Of a stretch of 64,000 bases of DNA, positions 16,723-27,549 are shown one piece after another (position 1 is the stretch's first letter; the number at the start of each line of letters is the position of its first letter). Location of the stretch: the NCBI GenBank assembly GCA_949294335.1, contig CASFGO010000018.1, forward strand, positions 62,001 to 126,000, in the 5' to 3' direction. Both the position numbers and the translations under genes were made by a program. Below the pieces are notes generated by a model. The model was given only the letters and a program-made list of their open reading frames with translations. It did no database searches and was not told where the DNA came from. This DNA comes from an uncultured bacterium (GTDB lineage Bacteria; Cyanobacteriota; Vampirovibrionia; Gastranaerophilales; Gastranaerophilaceae).

Positions 16723-19398
16723 ATGGCAAGAAGAGATTTGTTGGAAAAATGTTTAGAAGATAGAATCCTAATACTTGATGGTGCTATGGGAACTATGCTT
16801 CAAAAATATAATCTTACAGAAGAAGATTATAGGGGTAAATTATTTGAAAATCATAAAACTGAATTAAAAGGTAATAATGAGCTTTTATCTATTACTAAAC
16901 CAGAAGTAATTAAAGAAATTCACGAAAAATTTCTTCAAGCAGGTGCAGATATTATCGAAGCAAATACTTTTTCTGCAAACTCAATCTCACAAAAAGATTA
17001 TAATTTATCAAATTTAGTAAAAGAATTAAATGTTCAGTCTATAAAAATAGCTAGAGAAATAGCTGATAAATATTCAACAGAAAAAAAACCAAGATTTGTA
17101 GCAGCATCAATTGGACCTACTAATAAAACAGCATCAATATCTCCGGACGTGATGAATCCTGCATATAGAGATGTTACTTTTGATGATTTGGTATTGGTAT
17201 ATAAAGAACAAGCCTCTATTCTTGCTGATTGTGACATTGATATATTCTTAATAGAAACAATATTTGATACATTAAATGCAAAAGCTGCAATATACGCTAT
17301 TAAACAAGTCCTTATAGAAAAAAATATTGATATTCCAATTATGATTTCTGTAACTTTGTCTGATAAATCAGGCAGAACATTGTCAGGACAAACTTTAGAA
17401 GCATTTTATTATAGTGTGGAATTTGCAAAACCTTTATCAATAGGTTTAAACTGTTCACTTGGAATTAATGATATGATTCCGTATATTGAAGAACTTTCAA
17501 CATATTCAAAATACAGAATTAGTCTTTACGCAAATGCAGGTTTACCAAATGCTTTTGGACAATATGAACAAACCCCTGAAATGATGGCTAAAGGATATGA
17601 AAAATTAGCAAAAAAAGGACTATTAAACATTTGCGGAGGTTGTTGTGGAACAACTCCAGCACATATCAAGGCTATTGCAGATGCTGTAAAAAATTATGCT
17701 CCACATAAAGTTGAACAAAAACCAAATTATCAAAGCTATTCAGGACTTGAACCATTTATATATGATGGAAATCAAAATTTTGTTATGATTGCAGAAAGAA
17801 CAAATGTGACAGGTTCGAAAAAATTTGCAATACTAATAAAAGAACATAGACTAGATGAAGCGTTAGAAATTGCAAGAAGTCAAATAGAAAACGGGGCAAA
17901 TATTATTGATATTAACATGGATACTGATTTAGGTGATTCCAAAGCTCAAATGACAGAATTTCTAAATCTTATATCTTCTGAACCTGATATTGCAAAAGTT
18001 CCTATAATGATTGATTCTTCTGATTTTAGGGTGTTAGAAGCAGGTTTAAAATGTACTCAAGGTAAATCTATTGTAAATTCAATTAACTTAAAAGAAGGGG
18101 AAGAATATTTTATAAAAGAAGCGACTAAAATAAGAGATTTAGGGGCTGCAATGATTATTATGGCTTTTGATGAAAAAGGTCAAGCTGATTCTGTAGAAAG
18201 AAGAATTGAAATTGTTGATAGGGCTTATGATATTTTAGTTAATAGGCTTAATATAAATCCAACAGATATTATTTTTGATTTAAATGTTTTCCCTATTGCT
18301 ACAGGAATTGAAGCGCATGATAACAATGCAGTAGATTTTATTGAAACAACAAGAATTATTAAACAAAAATATCCTAAAATAATGATTTCAGGAGGAATAA
18401 GTAATCTTTCATTCTCTTTTAGAGGGATGGGAAAAATAAGGAATGCAATGCACGCAGTATTTTTATATCATGCAATAAATGCAGGTTTAGAAATGGGAAT
18501 AGTAAATCCTGCAATGCTAGAAATTTATGATAATATTCCAGAACCTTTAAAAACATTAGTAGAAGATGTCGTTTTAAATAAATCAAAAGATGCAACTCAA
18601 AAATTATTAGAATATGCAGAAACTATTAAGGTAGAAAAGACTGAAAAAGAAGAAAAAGTTGAAGATTGGAGAAATGATAAAGTTGAAGAAAGACTTCAAA
18701 ATGCATTAATTAAAGGTGTTAATAAATACTTAGAAGTAGATATAATCGAAGCTCTAAAAACATATAAACCTATTGATATTATAGAAAAAATCTTACTAGA
18801 AGGTATGAATAAAGTTGGAGTTCTATTTGGTGATGGTAAAATGTTTCTCCCTCAAGTTGTAAAAAGTTCTCGAATAATGAAAGAAGCTGTTGATATTCTT
18901 CAAGTTCATTTTAAGAAAACTGATTCAAATAATAATATCGGAAAAATCGTTATTGCAACTGTGAAGGGTGATGTTCATGATATTGGTAAAAATATTTTAT
19001 CTTTAATTTTACAATGTAATAATTTTGAAGTTATTGATTTAGGTGTAATGGTAAATTCGTCAGAAATATTGAAGGCTGCAATACAATATAAACCAGATAT
19101 TGTAGGATTATCAGGTTTGATTACTCCATCATTAGATGAAATGATTAATGTCGCACAAACAATGGATAAAGAAGGTGTCAAGCTTCCTGCAATAATGATA
19201 GGTGGAGCTACAACAAGTAAACTTCATACTGCTTTAAAAATAGCACCAAATTACAATGGTTTAGTTGTTCAAACAAACAATGCATCAGAAGCCGCTGTTG
19301 CAGCTCAAAAAATAGTTATGAAAGATGAAACATTTATTAGTAATACTATTCAAGAACAACAAAAACTGAGAGAAGAATATGAGGCAAGTTTAAAATGA
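16723..19398 (+). CDS. metH: cobalamin-dependent methionine synthase lacking the activation domain
   Basis: The domains in order are a homocysteine methyltransferase (residues 1-about 320, zinc cysteines in CGGCCGTTPAHI), a methyltetrahydrofolate-binding pterin domain (about 345-610; MIAERTNVTGSKKFA), and the B12 cap and binding domain (about 650-885; VKGDVHDIGKNI). At 891 residues it ends after the cobalamin domain, whereas E. coli MetH has about 1227 and a C-terminal AdoMet reactivation domain. TAAAAT at 16708-16713 predicts a leader of about 3 nt. The stop overlaps the next gene by 4 nt. No B12 or SAM riboswitch is seen in the 118-bp leader. Confidence 0.93.
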   Translation: MARRDLLEKCLEDRILILDGAMGTMLQKYNLTEEDYRGKLFENHKTELKGNNELLSITKPEVIKEIHEKFLQAGADIIEANTFSANSISQKDYNLSNLVKELNVQSIKIAREIADKYSTEKKPRFVAASIGPTNKTASISPDVMNPAYRDVTFDDLVLVYKEQASILADCDIDIFLIETIFDTLNAKAAIYAIKQVLIEKNIDIPIMISVTLSDKSGRTLSGQTLEAFYYSVEFAKPLSIGLNCSLGINDMIPYIEELSTYSKYRISLYANAGLPNAFGQYEQTPEMMAKGYEKLAKKGLLNICGGCCGTTPAHIKAIADAVKNYAPHKVEQKPNYQSYSGLEPFIYDGNQNFVMIAERTNVTGSKKFAILIKEHRLDEALEIARSQIENGANIIDINMDTDLGDSKAQMTEFLNLISSEPDIAKVPIMIDSSDFRVLEAGLKCTQGKSIVNSINLKEGEEYFIKEATKIRDLGAAMIIMAFDEKGQADSVERRIEIVDRAYDILVNRLNINPTDIIFDLNVFPIATGIEAHDNNAVDFIETTRIIKQKYPKIMISGGISNLSFSFRGMGKIRNAMHAVFLYHAINAGLEMGIVNPAMLEIYDNIPEPLKTLVEDVVLNKSKDATQKLLEYAETIKVEKTEKEEKVEDWRNDKVEERLQNALIKGVNKYLEVDIIEALKTYKPIDIIEKILLEGMNKVGVLFGDGKMFLPQVVKSSRIMKEAVDILQVHFKKTDSNNNIGKIVIATVKGDVHDIGKNILSLILQCNNFEVIDLGVMVNSSEILKAAIQYKPDIVGLSGLITPSLDEMINVAQTMDKEGVKLPAIMIGGATTSKLHTALKIAPNYNGLVVQTNNASEAAVAAQKIVMKDETFISNTIQEQQKLREEYEASLK

Positions 19399-21236
19399 AA
19401 ATACCTTTCTTAGAAAAAATAAAAACAACACCTTTAATTTTTGATGGTGCAATGGGTACAGTTATATATGAAAAAGGTATATTTTTAAATGCTTGTTATG
19501 ATGAATTAAATATATCAAATCCAAATCTTATACAAAGTATACATGAAGATTATATAGAAGCAGGAGCTGATGTAATTTTAACAAATACTTTTGGAGCAAA
19601 TAGAATAAAATTAGAAAAATTTGGATTAGCTGATAAAGTTAGTGAAATAAATAAAAAAGGTGTTGAGATAGCAAAACTAGCTGTTGGGGATAATGAGAAT
19701 GTTTATATATTAGCATCTGTTGGTTCTAATTTAAGTAGTGGCGAAATTTTAACATCAGAAAATATTCAAACAATTAAAGATAGTTATAAAGAACAAATAT
19801 CTGCTCTTGTTGAAGCAGGAATAGATGGTATAATTTTTGAAACTTTTTTTGATATAGAAGAATTAATTCTTGCAGGAGAAATCGCTAAAGAATTTAATAT
19901 TCCAGTAATAGGTTCAATAACCTTAACAAAAGAAATGGAAACTCCAAAAGGTTTAAGTATAATTACAGCATTAGAAAAACTAGATTCTTGTGAATGTTTT
20001 GATGCTCTTGGTTTAAATTGTAGTATTGGTCCCCATGCAATGCTAAGTGCAGTAGAAAAAGTTATTGATAATATAACAAAGCCATTGATAGTTCAGCCTA
20101 ATGCGGGACATCCACAAAAACTTGATGGTCGAATGATATACTTAAGTACACCTGAGTATTTCACATCATATTGTAAAAATTATATTAGCCTTGGAGTTAG
20201 AGGTGTAGGTGGTTGTTGTGGAACGAATTCTGAGCATATCGAAGAAATGTCAAAAACAATAAAAGCACTAACCGGAGTAAAAAAACATGTTGAAATCAGT
20301 AAAATTGAAGTAAATTCTAATTCTGATATTGTGGTTACACCAACTGAAGAAAAAAGTAATTTTGCTAAAAAATTGTTTAATAAATCTGAAAAAGCAATAA
20401 CAATTGAAATAACTCCACCTCGTTCTGTTGATTTAGCACCAATGTTAGAAAAAGTTCAATTATGTAAAGATTATGGTATAGATGCAATAAATATACCTGA
20501 TGGACCAAGAGCGAGTGCAAGAATTTCGCCAATGGTAGCAGCAGTAATGATTGAGCAAAAAATTGGAATGGAAGTAATTTTACACTATTGTTGCAGAGAT
20601 AGAAATTTAATCGGTATGCAATCAGATTTATTAGGCGGATATGCAGCAGGTATTAAAAATTATCTTGTAATAACAGGAGATCCTCCAAAGCTTGGCAATT
20701 ATCCAAATGCTACAGCAGTATTTGATGTAGATGCTGTTGGGCTGACAAAAGTAGTTCATAATTTAAATCATGGAGAAGATATTGCAGGAAATCCAATTAA
20801 CCCTCCAACATCCATTCTTATTGGAGTAGGAGCTAATCCTTGTGCAATAAATCTTGAAAAAGAAATACAACATTTTTATAACAAAATAGATGCAGGGGCA
20901 GAATATGTAATAACTCAACCTGTATTTGATGCGGATACTTTGTTACGTTTTATAGATACAACATCTAAATATCATAAGACACTACCTGTTGTAGCAGGGA
21001 TTTGGCCATTAGTATCATTAAAGAACGCATTATTCTTAAAAAATGAAGTTCCAGGAGTAGAAATACCGGAGAGTATAATAGATAGAATGTCAAAAGCTCA
21101 GACTAAGGAAGATGGAGTAAAAATAGGCGTAGAAATAGCACATGAGATTAAAGAGAAAATAAATTCATCAGTCCAAGGTTTTCAAATAAGTGCACCATTT
21201 GGTAGAGTCGATCTTGCTTTGCGCGTAACTAGGTAA
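19395..21236 (+). CDS. homocysteine S-methyltransferase / methylenetetrahydrofolate reductase fusion
   Basis: The N-terminal half (to about residue 300) is a second homocysteine methyltransferase domain with the zinc motif GVGGCCGTNSEHI. The C-terminal half (about 325-610) is a MetF-type flavoprotein (EITPPRSVDLAPML, VITGDPPKLGNYP, VITQPVFDADTLLRF). The YitJ-like fusion of 613 residues makes methyl-THF and may transfer a methyl group directly. Coupled to metH, it completes the methyl branch of methionine synthesis. Its 3' end overlaps the convergent gene at 21168 by 69 nt. Confidence 0.92.
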   Translation: MKIPFLEKIKTTPLIFDGAMGTVIYEKGIFLNACYDELNISNPNLIQSIHEDYIEAGADVILTNTFGANRIKLEKFGLADKVSEINKKGVEIAKLAVGDNENVYILASVGSNLSSGEILTSENIQTIKDSYKEQISALVEAGIDGIIFETFFDIEELILAGEIAKEFNIPVIGSITLTKEMETPKGLSIITALEKLDSCECFDALGLNCSIGPHAMLSAVEKVIDNITKPLIVQPNAGHPQKLDGRMIYLSTPEYFTSYCKNYISLGVRGVGGCCGTNSEHIEEMSKTIKALTGVKKHVEISKIEVNSNSDIVVTPTEEKSNFAKKLFNKSEKAITIEITPPRSVDLAPMLEKVQLCKDYGIDAINIPDGPRASARISPMVAAVMIEQKIGMEVILHYCCRDRNLIGMQSDLLGGYAAGIKNYLVITGDPPKLGNYPNATAVFDVDAVGLTKVVHNLNHGEDIAGNPINPPTSILIGVGANPCAINLEKEIQHFYNKIDAGAEYVITQPVFDADTLLRFIDTTSKYHKTLPVVAGIWPLVSLKNALFLKNEVPGVEIPESIIDRMSKAQTKEDGVKIGVEIAHEIKEKINSSVQGFQISAPFGRVDLALRVTR

Positions 21237-21440
21237 ATATGGTATATCATATATTGTTCCATCTTTAGGTATATATAAAGATTTAAAAATAGTAGTATTG
21301 TATTCTTTGGGTGGGATAGGCTTATGTTTAATAATTCCAGAAGAGATTCCTGATATTAAAGTCGTTCCTATAATAAATTTTGCTCCTGTTAGTAATTTAT
21401 TTTTTATTGGGATATTAAATTTTATGTGATTAATTTTCAT
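21168..21440 (-). CDS. small protein of unknown function
   Basis: No family is recognised. The 90-residue protein has an N-terminal hydrophobic stretch (LLTGAKFIIGTTLISGISSGII, about 16-37) and a Pro/Tyr-rich remainder. AGGGATACGAA precedes the ATG. It starts 9 nt after the stop of the gene at 21450-21833 and is probably co-transcribed. The final 23 codons lie over the metF-domain gene on the other strand; this part may be a read-through extension, so the true C-terminus is less certain than the start. Confidence 0.55.
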   Translation of the reverse strand: MKINHIKFNIPIKNKLLTGAKFIIGTTLISGISSGIIKHKPIPPKEYNTTIFKSLYIPKDGTIYDIPYLPSYAQSKIDSTKWCTYLKTLD

Positions 21441-21449
21441 TTCGTATCC

Positions 21450-21833
21450 CTATCTAATTTTTTCAATCATTTCATTATCTACCTTGTAAAAAATATCATT
21501 ATTTTTTATATCATAAACACAATCAATGCCATCATTTTTCTGAATAATTATTTCTGGAGTTTTATCGTTGTTTAAATCTTCAATTTTTAAAGATTTTGTA
21601 TCATCAAGTTTATATTCTTCCATCATATCATTCATTAGTGATTTCGTTTGATAGTTATTATAAATATTATTTATTCCTCCTCCAATAAATGCAGATGCAA
21701 TAGCAGCTCCTATTATTGTTTTATTTTTAGCTAGGAAAGTATTGTCATTATTAGGCTTATTTGAATTGTTTTTTATTTGTTTTTGGAAATAGATATTATT
21801 TCTATTTGATGTGTTGTAATTAACATTATACAT
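21450..21833 (-). CDS. small membrane-anchored protein of unknown function
   Basis: The 127-residue protein has an Asn-rich N-terminus (MYNVNYNTSNRNNIYF), one hydrophobic helix (TIIGAAIASAFIGGGIN, about 39-55) and an acidic C-terminal part. The LEDLNNDKTPEIIIQKNDG-like segment (IEDLNNDKTPEII) resembles a calcium-binding or FG-GAP loop. AGGAG precedes the ATG. A TAGCAAAAA element next to a GTTACAT site lies 53 nt upstream, grouping it with the other genes carrying this element. Confidence 0.6.
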   Translation of the reverse strand: MYNVNYNTSNRNNIYFQKQIKNNSNKPNNDNTFLAKNKTIIGAAIASAFIGGGINNIYNNYQTKSLMNDMMEEYKLDDTKSLKIEDLNNDKTPEIIIQKNDGIDCVYDIKNNDIFYKVDNEMIEKIR

Positions 21834-21877
21834 TTATAATCTCCTATTTCTGGATATTTAATATATCTAAATAAAGT

Positions 21878-21886
21878 TTTTTGCTA
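21878..21886 (-). promoter_or_regulatory. TAGCAAA-type promoter element (copy E)
   Basis: On the minus strand GTTACATAC is followed directly by TAGCAAAAA, and then CTTTATTTAG. CATACT overlaps as a -10-like hexamer. GTTACA is the half-site seen in the palindromes at 12229 and 51515. Confidence 0.45.
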
Positions 21887-22007
21887 GTATGTAACTTTAA
21901 TTTTACAAATAAAAAAATGAAATATTAATTTTTTGTTTATTTTTTTAACTTTATTCAAAAAAAGTGCTTAAATGATAATGTAGAAATAAATATAATTATT
22001 CAGATAA

Positions 22008-23852
<1,845 letters not shown>

Positions 23853-23877
23853 GCATTATAACCTTATTTAACAAAAG

Positions 23878-23905
23878 AAAAGTCCGGTCAAATGGCCGGA
23901 TTTTT
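23878..23905 (+). terminator. intrinsic terminator after dnaK
   Basis: AAAAGTCCGGTC pairs with GGCCGGATTTTT around an AAAT loop with two G-T wobbles, ending in T5C T3. Confidence 0.85.
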
Positions 23906-23947
23906 CTTTGCTTATTGTTAACATTTATGTCAAAAAGTATATACTAC

Positions 23948-23960
23948 TAGCAAAAATTTC
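23948..23960 (+). promoter_or_regulatory. GTATATAC + TAGCAAA promoter element (copy F)
   Basis: GTATATAC at 23937-23944, containing TATACT with the following T, is followed by TAGCAAAAATTTC. It lies 58 nt upstream of the helicase ATG. Confidence 0.45.
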
Positions 23961-24005
23961 TTAATAAATGCTTTTAATTAACATACATTTATGTGGAGAA
24001 ATTAT

Positions 24006-26351
24006 ATGCGTGTAATTAACAATACCCCAATATTTGGAGTACAATCAACAAATTTTAAACAAAATATAAAAAATCAAAATACAACATCAACAATTAGTTA
24101 TCAACCAATTAATCTTAATAATTTAAATCCTGCAAATCGTTCGTTGGTTAAATTTACAGGTTATGGTCCAGATTTTCAACAAACATTGAATGATAATTAT
24201 TTTAATTTACCAACAGACCCTAAAACTCATAAAGCTTTTCAACCTGATGTTTATCAAAAAGCCGCTGCAGAAAATTTATTTAAAGGAAATGATGTTGTAG
24301 TGGCTGCTCCAACAGGTACAGGAAAAACTGCAATAGCGCATTATGTTATACAAAAGAATTTAAAAGAAGGTAAAAAAACTTTTTATACAGCACCATTAAA
24401 AGCATTAAGTAACGATAAAGTTAGAGAATTTCAAAAAATATACGGACCTCAAAATGTTGGTTTACTTACAGGTGATAGAAAAATTAATAAAAATGCACCT
24501 GTAGTAATTATGACTACTGAAGTTTATCGTAATATGTTAATGCAAAATGCAATGAACAATCATAATCCAATATTAAAAGATTTAAAAACAGTTGTTTTTG
24601 ATGAGCTTCATTACTTAAATGATGAAGATAGAGGTGGAGTATGGGAACAATCTATCCTATTTACAAAACCTAAAACACAGATATTAGCATTATCAGGAAC
24701 TATGGGTAATGCTGACACAGTAACAGATTGGATTGCATCAACCAAAGGTCATGGTTTAGCTGAAAAAGTAACACCTGATGAAGATTATAAAGCTGCAAAT
24801 ACTAAGAAACCTCATACTGTTTTAATTAATGTTCCTTCAGAAAATAGACATGTTCCTTTAGAATTTACTATTGTTAAATTAGATCATCAAAAATCAAAAT
24901 ATGATAATAAAGGACACAAGCCAGGACAAAGTAAAAAAGTATCTAATAAGCCAGCAGAAGAAATTCTTCCTCAAAATGAAGATTATGTACAAATGGTTGA
25001 TAAACTAAAAAAAGGAGATAAACTTCCTGCTATATTTTTTGTATTTAGTAAACGAAAATCAAAGGACTTATTAAATGAAATGAAATTTAATGGTCCTACT
25101 CTAACAACACCTGATGAAGCAAAGAAAATTGCAAAGACTATTCATAATTATCAAAAACAAGGTAAATATTTAGGAGAACTTCTAGATGAAGAAGCACTTA
25201 CTAGAGGTTATGCAATTCATAATGCTGGAATGTTACCAGAGCAAAAAGAATTGATTGAATCATTATTTCAACAAAAATTAGTAAAAGTAGCCTTTGCAAC
25301 CGAAACTTTATCAGCAGGTATTAATATGCCGGCTAGAACAACAGTAATTTCAAGTTTAATGAAACCTGTTAGTACAAAAGTTAATGAAGAAGGCAAAAGA
25401 CAACTTGTGCCAAATGAATTCCATCAAATGGCAGGGCGTGCAGGTCGTCGTGGAATCGATGTAAAAGGTTATACTTATTGTATGGCTTGTAATAATGCAC
25501 AAGAAAAAGGTTTCAAAAAACTAATTGCTCAAAAATCAAATGATATTGAAAGTCATTTAAAAACAGATTTTTCATTTGTAGCAAATGTAGATAAGAATTT
25601 TGATAATAAAGAATTTCTATCAAACTTCTATGAAAAATCACTATTTGCATATGATAAAGACCCAGGGGTAAGAGCAATGAAAACATCTGCTTTAGTTGAT
25701 GAATTTTACACAAAAGAAGATATCCTAAAAGAAAATGGGTTTATTACATCAGGCAATAAATTAACACCTAAAGGGGAACTACTAACAAAAATAAATGGTT
25801 ATGAACAAATTCCGGTAATAGATGCAATTTATAACCAACAACTAAAAGGAATGAATCCTCAACAATTAGCTGGATATGTTGCAGGACTTGCAATGTTATC
25901 AACAGAAGAACAAAAAGGTATGGGCGATTCTATGGTTCCTTTTGACGATGAATTTCTTGAAAATAAAGCCGGTGATTTAGCAGAAAATGTTCAAGAATAT
26001 AATACGACTGTTTATCCAATGTTAGGTCAAGAGCTTCATCTTAATACAGATGCAATGAAACATGTTTATACTTGGGCTAATAAGAATGATGTTTCTGAAC
26101 ATTCAACTAAAAACTGGCATGATATGTTTAAAGGTGATACAGGATTCAAAATAAAAGATGAAGGAACATTATTTAAAGAGATAACTATGACAACAGACTT
26201 ATTGAAACAAATTAGAGATATTGCTGAATTTGCTAAAGATGAATCTGTAAATGTTCATGATAAAAGGTATTATTCTAATCTTCAAGAAACATCACAAGAA
26301 GCAATAAATTTAATCAATAGAAAACCTGCTTGTCAAGATGAAAATGCATAG
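24006..26351 (+). CDS. Ski2/Mtr4-like superfamily 2 helicase with lineage-specific N-terminal extension
   Basis: The 781-residue helicase has motif I APTGTGKT, motif II FDELHYLND (DExH), motif III LSGTMGN, and motif VI QMAGRAGRRGIDVKGY, which is the Ski2/Mtr4/Brr2-type signature. A C-terminal helical region follows. An approximately 70-residue N-terminal extension (MRVINNTPIFGVQSTNFKQN, later VKFTGYG) precedes the core and resembles the N-termini of small hypotheticals in this window. The ATG at 24006 is preferred over 23991 because GGAG lies 7 nt upstream. It is probably an RNA helicase; the partner nuclease is unknown. Confidence 0.85.
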   Translation: MRVINNTPIFGVQSTNFKQNIKNQNTTSTISYQPINLNNLNPANRSLVKFTGYGPDFQQTLNDNYFNLPTDPKTHKAFQPDVYQKAAAENLFKGNDVVVAAPTGTGKTAIAHYVIQKNLKEGKKTFYTAPLKALSNDKVREFQKIYGPQNVGLLTGDRKINKNAPVVIMTTEVYRNMLMQNAMNNHNPILKDLKTVVFDELHYLNDEDRGGVWEQSILFTKPKTQILALSGTMGNADTVTDWIASTKGHGLAEKVTPDEDYKAANTKKPHTVLINVPSENRHVPLEFTIVKLDHQKSKYDNKGHKPGQSKKVSNKPAEEILPQNEDYVQMVDKLKKGDKLPAIFFVFSKRKSKDLLNEMKFNGPTLTTPDEAKKIAKTIHNYQKQGKYLGELLDEEALTRGYAIHNAGMLPEQKELIESLFQQKLVKVAFATETLSAGINMPARTTVISSLMKPVSTKVNEEGKRQLVPNEFHQMAGRAGRRGIDVKGYTYCMACNNAQEKGFKKLIAQKSNDIESHLKTDFSFVANVDKNFDNKEFLSNFYEKSLFAYDKDPGVRAMKTSALVDEFYTKEDILKENGFITSGNKLTPKGELLTKINGYEQIPVIDAIYNQQLKGMNPQQLAGYVAGLAMLSTEEQKGMGDSMVPFDDEFLENKAGDLAENVQEYNTTVYPMLGQELHLNTDAMKHVYTWANKNDVSEHSTKNWHDMFKGDTGFKIKDEGTLFKEITMTTDLLKQIRDIAEFAKDESVNVHDKRYYSNLQETSQEAINLINRKPACQDENA

Positions 26352-26371
26352 ATTAAATAAATAATTGTATA

Positions 26372-26407
26372 AAAAATACGGGTATGATTTAATACCCGTA
26401 TTTTTTA
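26372..26407. terminator. bidirectional terminator between convergent genes
   Basis: A 15-bp perfect stem (AAAAAATACGGGTAT and its inverse) encloses a 6-nt loop and is flanked by A and T runs. It serves both the helicase gene and the minus-strand gene at 26430. Confidence 0.9.
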
Positions 26408-26429
26408 TATCTCCCAAGATTAAGCAATA

Positions 26430-26786
26430 CTAGCTTAATGATAATAAAGATTTTACTGAACGAGCATTTTCGCGAACTTCTTCGTCTGAATGCATATTAA
26501 TAGTATCATCTAAAATTTTTATAGCTTCTGATTTGTTTTCAAGATTTAGGATTTCATTAATTGTAGACATTGCAACAACAGGACTCATATCATTGATACC
26601 TTTACCTTTGTTGATAATTACAACTTTTAGAGCATCATGTATATTTTTTCTAACTAATACTTGAGAAGTTAATTCTCTAACCTCATCATCTTGAGAATTT
26701 GTTCCTAATTCTTCTAAAACAGAAATAGCTTCTGTATCTTCATGTTTGCCTAATGTTTCAATAATTCTTCTGATTTTTTTATTCAT
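26430..26786 (-). CDS. HEAT-repeat-like small protein
   Basis: The 118-residue all-helical protein looks like three HEAT-type repeats: DTEAISVLEELGTNSQDDEVRELTSQVL, then VVAMSTINEILNLENKSEAIKILDD, then HSDEEVRENARSVKSLLS. This suggests a protein-binding scaffold; the function is unknown. Its ATG overlaps the stop of the upstream gene, so the two are translationally coupled. Confidence 0.6.
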   Translation of the reverse strand: MNKKIRRIIETLGKHEDTEAISVLEELGTNSQDDEVRELTSQVLVRKNIHDALKVVIINKGKGINDMSPVVAMSTINEILNLENKSEAIKILDDTINMHSDEEVRENARSVKSLLSLS

Positions 26787-27316
26787 TATGCAACCTCCTT
26801 AGATACTTTTCTTGCTGCTTCAATTTTATTTTCTTCTAACCAAGTATTTTTTAAATCAGCAATTGAAGCTTTAGTATTAATTTGGTGAAGATTTAGCACC
26901 TTTACTATATCTTTTGCTTCTTCTTTATGTAAATGTAATTTTTCTAAATTCAAAGATTCAGAAATTTTATTAGACACATTTTTACTAATTTCATTAACTT
27001 TTTGAGGTACTGATTTTATAGCTGAAATTGTGTTGTTAATACTAGCTTTTACATTTTTAGCAAAGTTAACAATTGGTTGAGATATTCTATGTCCAAAATT
27101 AGAAACTGCAGCTACAACTGATGCTGACATCATTTTTAACTTGCTAGCTTCTTTAATTTTTTTTGTTTGAAAAAGGTCTGCAGAAATTAATGCACTACCC
27201 TTAAATACTCTTCCTGAAAAGCTATTATGTTCAAATGGATTTGTTGATGTTGTTTTACGAGTAAATGGTGAAGCAACTTTACTTGCTATATTTGCTCCTA
27301 TTGCTCTTATTCCCAT
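26786..27316 (-). CDS. helical protein of unknown function
   Basis: The 176-residue protein has no recognised family. It begins MGIRAIGANIASKVASPF and contains NPFEHNSFSGRVFKGSAL (about residues 27-44); Asn/Phe/FKG-like segments are recurrent near N-termini of hypotheticals here. A basic amphipathic helical region (about 60-140) follows. The start at 27316 is preferred over 27355 because AAAGGA lies 8-9 nt upstream. It is coupled to the HEAT-like gene through an overlapping TAATG. Confidence 0.55.
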   Translation of the reverse strand: MGIRAIGANIASKVASPFTRKTTSTNPFEHNSFSGRVFKGSALISADLFQTKKIKEASKLKMMSASVVAAVSNFGHRISQPIVNFAKNVKASINNTISAIKSVPQKVNEISKNVSNKISESLNLEKLHLHKEEAKDIVKVLNLHQINTKASIADLKNTWLEENKIEAARKVSKEVA

Positions 27317-27549
27317 AGGATCATATCCTTTCTTTTTCTCTAGTGTTTTACACATCTAGGATATCATAGCAATATTTTTCTAAATCGTCTTTTAAGAGGA
27401 TTGTATTACTTATACCAAAGTTATAGTAAGCTAAATTAAGAAAAAGGAGCTAAAAGTTTATAAATATTGTCCTTTAGTATTATTAATAAAAAATAAAATA
27501 AAACTGGAATTATACCTTTGTATTAGGTTTATTATAATTAAGTATTATA

